The position numbers and the translations under genes were made by a program. The notes under the pieces are model-generated. The model did no database searches. It saw nothing but the letters and a program-made list of their open reading frames with translations, and was not told the DNA's origin. From Spirochaetaceae bacterium (GTDB taxonomy: Bacteria; Spirochaetota; Spirochaetia; SZUA-6; Fen-1364), in contig PMZS01000314.1 of NCBI GenBank assembly GCA_003170115.1, positions 8,749 to 18,141 on the forward strand: a stretch of 9,393 bases of DNA. Direction: 5' to 3'. Positions within the stretch are counted from its first letter, which is position 1; every line of letters begins with the position of its first letter. Positions 5,716 through 9,393 of this stretch are shown here, in pieces.

Positions 5716-8021
5716 GCGAAACCGAGCTCTCATTTACCCCCAGCCCGATCAAGGGCTATCGGCTTTTCCGACAGATCGCCCGGTATCCCGAGCTGCTGCC
5801 CCAGATGCGCGCCACCTTTCTCGACGTGCTGGTGGAGCGCGGGGTGATCGCCCGCGAGAGCTTCGCGGGCATCGTGGAGCGGTACATGGCGGCCGACGGT
5901 GTGCCGGTGACGGACGCCAGCCGCGCCGAGTACTCCGACAGCATCATCGACCTCCTTTTCGCGAGCATTCTCACCCCCGAGGAGGTGGAGAACCGGGTCA
6001 ACCTCGTGCGCAAGCGCGACCGCTGCCAGGAGCTGGGCAGGGTGGTGTCGGGAGAGCATGCCAGCGCCGAGGCGATCTGGCGCGCCCTGCGCGAGTTCTG
6101 TGACATCCCCAAGGGGGAGCTGTACATCTCCCGCGAGGAAGCGGAGGGCATCCGCGTCGCGCTTCTCTCACACTACATTTCCAGCCAGCTCCCGTTCATC
6201 GGGATTGCCAAAAACCACGTCACCATACGGGACATCGACACGGTGCTGGGCCACACGATCGGCCACGTCACCTACCCGGGCAAGCTGGGCGGCAAGGCCG
6301 CGGGCATGATCGTGGCGCAGAAGATTCTCCTGCCCATCCTCTCCGAACGCGATGCGGATTTTGAGAAGTACATTTCCGTGCCCGATACCTGGTACGTGAG
6401 CTCGGGGGTGATGTCGGATTTCATCGACCGCAATCATTTCTACGGGTTTCACACGCACAAATATCGGGACCGCGATGCCATCGACGAAGAGTTCAAGCTT
6501 GTCGGCGGGATGTTCGAAAAGGCGGCCTTCCCTCCCGACGTGGTGGAGGAGTTCCGCACGCTGATCCGCCAGATCGGCGAGGACCCCATCATTGTGCGCT
6601 CCTCCAGCTACCTGGAGGACAGTTTCGGGCTCGCCTTTTCCGGGAAATACCAGTCCATTTTCCTTCCCAACCAGGGCAGCGAGGACCAGCGACTGTCCGC
6701 GTTCATCCGCGGCGTGAAGACCGTCCTGGCCAGCATGTACGGCCCGGACCCGATCATCTACCGCAGGGACCACGGACTGCTGGACTACAACGAGCGGATG
6801 GCAATGATCGTGCAGAAGGTCGTGGGCAGGAGATTCGGCGACTGGCTCTTCCCGCTGGCCGCCGGCGTCCTGTACTCATCCAACGCGTGGGTCTGGAATC
6901 CCCGGATCCGCAAGGCCGACGGGCTGGTGCGCCTCGTCTTCGGGCTGGGCACCCGCGCGGTGGACCGGGTCGGCGGGGACTATCCCCGCATGATCCCCCT
7001 CAGCCATCCCGCCCTCAGGCCGGAAGTCACGCCCGAACAGATCTCGAAGTACTCACAGAAGATGGTGGATGCGATCAACCTCCGCACCGGTGAGTTCACG
7101 ACGATCGATTTCCGGACCCTCGCGGAGGAAAGCCGCCACCCGGACCTGTTTCTCGCCGCCTCTCTCATGGAGGACGGGGAGATGCGCGCCCCGCTTTTCC
7201 GGACACAGGACCTTCCCCCTTCCTCGCTGTGCCTGACATTTGAGAACCTGCTCACGAAGTCCGCGTTCGTGCCCCTGGTGAAGAAGGTGCTCTCCACCGT
7301 GCAGTCCGCTTTCGGGAGGCCGGTGGACATCGAGTTCGCCTGGGACGACAACAAGCTGTACATCCTCCAGTGCCGCTCCCTCTCGATGCGCCGCGAGGTG
7401 GAACGCGTCGTTCTGCCGGTGGGCGTGCGCGATGAGAACACCCTGTTCATCACGCAGTCGGGGCTTTCCAACGCCGTCATCACCGACATCGAGCACGTCG
7501 TGTACGTGGACCCGCGCGCCTATGACCGGCTGGACACCGTGGAAAAGAAGCGCAAGATCGGCTGGGCCGTGGGTCAGCTCAACAAGCGCCTGACGGGCCG
7601 CCGCTACGCGCTCATGGGCCCGGGCCGCTGGGGCAGCAACGACATCAATCTCGGAGTGCGGGTGAGCTACTCGGATATCAACAGCACCCGCCTCCTGGTG
7701 GAAATCGCCTTTGCCCGCGACGGCTATACCCCCGAAGTCTCCTACGGGACCCATTTCTTCCAGGACCTCGTGGAAGCGGACATCGCCATCATGCCGCTGT
7801 ACCCCGACACGAAGGGAAGCCGGCTGAATGAAGAGTTTCTGCTGGGCTCGCGCAATTCCCTCGCGGACATCGACCCCGCGCTTGCGGGTCTGGCAGAGGT
7901 GATCCGCGCCATTCACGTGCCGTCCGTTCGCGACGGGCTGCTCCTCCACGTGTTCCTCGACGCTGAATCCCAGAAGGGTATCGGGATGTTTGCCCCCGCG
8001 GCCGGTTCAGGACAGAAATAG
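5706..8021 (+). CDS. PEP-synthase/PPDK-type ATP-grasp protein with a C-terminal domain of unknown function
   Basis: This 771-residue protein has a PPDK_N-like (PEP/pyruvate-binding, ATP-grasp) core but is not a complete PEP synthase or PPDK. Residues 1-180 are mostly helical and unrecognised. The core begins at TYPGKLGGKAAGM (189-201) and includes DPIIVRSSSYLEDSFG (293-308, ATP-contacting Arg298) and DIEFAWDDNKLYILQCRS (541-558, Glu543, Gln555, Arg557). I find no phosphohistidine swivel (GGxxSHAA) and no PEP/pyruvate TIM-barrel signature. Instead residues of about 570-771 carry GPGRWGSNDINLGVRVSYSD (638-657), SYGTHFFQDLVE (679-690) and MPLYPD. I recall similar tails in uncharacterised bacterial PEP/pyruvate-binding-domain proteins. 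Start choice is weak: ATG 5706 overlaps the dehydrogenase gene by 10 bp, ATG 5691 by 25 bp, and GTG 5712 gives a 4-bp GTGA overlap; none has a clear Shine-Dalgarno, so coupling is likely. It is probably a kinase or dikinase of unknown acceptor. Confidence 0.88.
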   Translation: MGVSETELSFTPSPIKGYRLFRQIARYPELLPQMRATFLDVLVERGVIARESFAGIVERYMAADGVPVTDASRAEYSDSIIDLLFASILTPEEVENRVNLVRKRDRCQELGRVVSGEHASAEAIWRALREFCDIPKGELYISREEAEGIRVALLSHYISSQLPFIGIAKNHVTIRDIDTVLGHTIGHVTYPGKLGGKAAGMIVAQKILLPILSERDADFEKYISVPDTWYVSSGVMSDFIDRNHFYGFHTHKYRDRDAIDEEFKLVGGMFEKAAFPPDVVEEFRTLIRQIGEDPIIVRSSSYLEDSFGLAFSGKYQSIFLPNQGSEDQRLSAFIRGVKTVLASMYGPDPIIYRRDHGLLDYNERMAMIVQKVVGRRFGDWLFPLAAGVLYSSNAWVWNPRIRKADGLVRLVFGLGTRAVDRVGGDYPRMIPLSHPALRPEVTPEQISKYSQKMVDAINLRTGEFTTIDFRTLAEESRHPDLFLAASLMEDGEMRAPLFRTQDLPPSSLCLTFENLLTKSAFVPLVKKVLSTVQSAFGRPVDIEFAWDDNKLYILQCRSLSMRREVERVVLPVGVRDENTLFITQSGLSNAVITDIEHVVYVDPRAYDRLDTVEKKRKIGWAVGQLNKRLTGRRYALMGPGRWGSNDINLGVRVSYSDINSTRLLVEIAFARDGYTPEVSYGTHFFQDLVEADIAIMPLYPDTKGSRLNEEFLLGSRNSLADIDPALAGLAEVIRAIHVPSVRDGLLLHVFLDAESQKGIGMFAPAAGSGQK

Positions 8022-8043
8022 ATTCCTCCGCTTGAAAAAGGGT

Positions 8044-8072
8044 TTGATTTTGCGCCGCGCATCCGTTAGGAT
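8044..8072 (+). promoter_or_regulatory. Possible promoter of the transporter gene
   Basis: TTGATT (8044-8049), 17 bp, TAGGAT (8067-8072) gives four of six matches in each hexamer with ideal spacing. It sits in the 83-bp gap after the ATP-grasp gene. A start near 8079 would leave a leader of about 26 nt. I see no terminator with a T-run before it, so read-through from the dehydrogenase operon is also possible. Confidence 0.4.
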
Positions 8073-8073
8073 T

Positions 8074-8086
8074 CGGACCCAGTCCG
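8074..8086 (+). other. Small GC-rich hairpin just upstream of the transporter ribosome site
   Basis: CGGAC, loop cca, GTCCG forms a perfect 5-bp stem ending 7 nt before the GGAGG. No T-run follows, so it is not an intrinsic terminator. If transcription starts at about 8079 the 5' arm would be outside the mRNA, and the hairpin would form only in read-through transcripts. It may be chance. Confidence 0.25.
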
Positions 8087-8093
8087 GCATCAC

Positions 8094-8098
8094 GGAGG
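8094..8098 (+). promoter_or_regulatory. Ribosome binding site pointing to an ATC start codon
   Basis: A perfect GGAGG is followed by 6 nt (ttcgcc) and then ATC at 8105-8107. Two minus-strand genes of this window show the same GGAGG and 6-nt spacing, but to ATG. This site therefore places the transporter start at ATC although that is not a usual start codon. Confidence 0.75.
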
Positions 8099-8104
8099 TT
8101 CGCC

Positions 8105-9393
8105 ATCACAACACAACAGTGGATTGCGCTGGGGATTTTCGTTCTCTCCTACGGTCTCATCATTTCCGAGAAGGTCAACCGCACAATCGCCGCAATCGTC
8201 GGCGCCCTGCTTGCGTTCGCCTTTGTGCTGGGCCCGGAAAAGATCCTCCAGTACGAGAACTGGGAGACGATCCTCTTCATCTTCGGGATGATGGCCATCA
8301 TCGAGACCATGAGCCTTTCGGGATTTTTCCGATGGCTTGGCCTGCACAGCGCTCGGTGGGTGAAGCTGGACCCCCTGAAGCTTTTCATCCTCTTTCCCTT
8401 TGTCGCGGGATTCCTTTCGGCATTCGTGGACAGCATCACGGTCATGCTCTTCATGTCCGCGCTCACCATCGAGGTCGCGGCCCACATCAAGGTCAACCCC
8501 CTGCCGTTCATTCTCGCGGAGATCTGCGCGGCGAACATCGGGGGAGCCTCCACGATGGTGGGGGACCCTCCCAACGTGATCCTGGGAACCTATTTCAACC
8601 TCTCCTTCATGGATTTCGTGCGAAACACCGGTGTGATCGCCTGGATCGGTTTCATCATCAACTCCGCCTTTTTTGCGTGGTTCTTCCGCAAAGAGATCGG
8701 CACCGCTCGGAACAGGATCAAGAAGAATCCGAAATGGCTCCAGAAGCAGGTGGACGAGATAAATCCCGCCGCTGCGATCGAGGACACGCGGCTTTTCGCC
8801 GCCGGGGTGATCTCGCTCATCTTTGTCATCGTCGCGCTCGTCACGCACCAGATGACGCACCTCTCGGTGGCCACCGTCGCCCTGACTGGTGCCGTGCTGG
8901 CCTTCCTCATGGGCGGCAAGAAGATGGGGGAGGTGGTCCAGAAGATCGACTACGCGACGATCGTTTTTTTTGCCGGCCTGTTCATCATCGTGGGGGCGAT
9001 GGAACACGTCGGCCTGCTCACCGTGGTGGCCAACACGGTCCGGCAGCTCTCGGGCGGGAACTTCTTCATCGCGATCACGATCATCCTCTGGGTGAGCGCA
9101 TTCGGCTCCTCGATCGTGGACAATGTCCCGTTCGCCGCCACAATGGCGCCGATCCTCAAGCACATGAGCGGCCTGCACGGCTTCACTCTGGGGCCACTGG
9201 TATGGTCGGCCGCGCTGGGAACTGACATCGGCGGCAACGGGACACCGATCGGCGCCTCCGCGAACGTGGTGGCGATTTCGACGTACGAACGGCTGACGAA
9301 GAAGAAGGTGGGCTGGGGGTACTACTGCCGGGTGTCGTACCCCGCGATGATGATCGTGGTCCTGGGCTGCAACCTGCTCCTGTACCTTTTCTT
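8105..9393 (+). CDS. ArsB/NhaD-superfamily (SLC13-like) ion transporter, 3' end outside window
   Basis: This multi-pass inner-membrane permease of the ion transporter superfamily holds Na+/H+ antiporters (NhaD), arsenite permeases and anion/citrate-like carriers. In view are 429 residues with about ten or eleven hydrophobic segments, in two repeats joined by a charged loop (about 193-228). Repeat one has SAFVDSITVMLFM (105-117) and NIGGASTMVGDPPNVILG (144-161). Repeat two has FGSSIVDNVPFAATMAPI (333-350) and LGTDIGGNGTPIGASANVVA (371-390). These are the hairpin and ion-site motifs of the family. Family members are about 420-440 residues, so the stop should lie just past the window. The frame is open back to a TGA at 8045, but has no ATG, GTG or TTG before GTG 8225, which would delete the first membrane segment. 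ATC at 8105 with GGAGG 6 nt upstream is the best start. Asp109 is followed by Ser where relatives often have Asn. The transported ion cannot be told. Confidence 0.9.
   Translation, partial: MTTQQWIALGIFVLSYGLIISEKVNRTIAAIVGALLAFAFVLGPEKILQYENWETILFIFGMMAIIETMSLSGFFRWLGLHSARWVKLDPLKLFILFPFVAGFLSAFVDSITVMLFMSALTIEVAAHIKVNPLPFILAEICAANIGGASTMVGDPPNVILGTYFNLSFMDFVRNTGVIAWIGFIINSAFFAWFFRKEIGTARNRIKKNPKWLQKQVDEINPAAAIEDTRLFAAGVISLIFVIVALVTHQMTHLSVATVALTGAVLAFLMGGKKMGEVVQKIDYATIVFFAGLFIIVGAMEHVGLLTVVANTVRQLSGGNFFIAITIILWVSAFGSSIVDNVPFAATMAPILKHMSGLHGFTLGPLVWSAALGTDIGGNGTPIGASANVVAISTYERLTKKKVGWGYYCRVSYPAMMIVVLGCNLLLYLF

Noticed and set aside
8090..9178. Minus-strand open frame of 362 codons opposite the permease
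   Set aside because: Its translation is extremely rich in Asp, Glu, His, Arg and Gly with no domain logic, as expected for the complement of a high-GC membrane-protein gene. The plus strand encodes a clear permease.
7990..9225. Plus-strand open frame of 411 codons spanning the ATP-grasp gene end and the permease
   Set aside because: It is an Arg/His/Gly-rich shifted-frame shadow. The real frame here is the permease, which lacks a standard start codon and could therefore be missed.
1..9393. Search by eye for CRISPR arrays, tRNAs, rRNA, insertion sequences, prophage or long direct repeats
   Set aside because: Nothing supportable was seen. The window is almost fully filled by chromosomal-type genes of even base composition.

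Overview
This looks like ordinary chromosomal DNA of a high-GC bacterium (GC roughly in the low-to-mid sixties per cent by eye). The envelope is probably Gram-negative, because two M16 metallopeptidase-family proteins carry Sec signal peptides. The phylum cannot be fixed from the sequence alone. I see no mobile element, CRISPR array, tRNA or rRNA. The window is gene-dense: seven genes (five complete, two cut by the window edges) and no gene-free stretch longer than about 110 bp.

Left part (1-4360). The 3' end of a pseudouridine-5'-phosphate glycosidase gene (psuG, + strand) runs tail-to-tail, 7 bp apart, into a three-gene minus-strand operon. In transcription order that operon is: an active-type M16 zinc peptidase subunit with an intact HxxEH site (4360-2885); a paired M16 subunit that has lost HxxEH but keeps the R/Y-type motif in its C-terminal half (2888-1380); and a monoacylglycerol-lipase/lysophospholipase-like alpha/beta hydrolase (1383-553). 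Both junctions are 4-bp ATGA overlaps, so the three products are probably translationally coupled. The two M16 proteins most likely form an exported heterodimer.

Middle (4361-8021). A 107-bp divergent intergenic region carries a good sigma70-type promoter for the rightward genes, with two interlocking perfect inverted repeats in its -35/-10 spacer. Rightward lies an NAD(P)-glutamate dehydrogenase gene whose end overlaps a 771-residue protein. That protein has a PEP-synthase/PPDK-type ATP-grasp domain but lacks the phosphohistidine swivel and PEP/pyruvate barrel domains. In their place is a conserved-looking C-terminal domain of unknown function. This is the least characterised protein here and the best candidate for new biochemistry, possibly at the glutamate/2-oxoglutarate and PEP/pyruvate node.

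Right part (8022-9393). After an 83-bp gap with a plausible promoter and a small hairpin comes an ArsB/NhaD-superfamily (SLC13-like) ion transporter, cut by the window end. No ATG, GTG or TTG exists at its N-terminus. A strong GGAGG lies exactly 6 nt before an ATC codon, at the place where homologues begin with Met, so it either starts at AUC or the base is a sequencing error.
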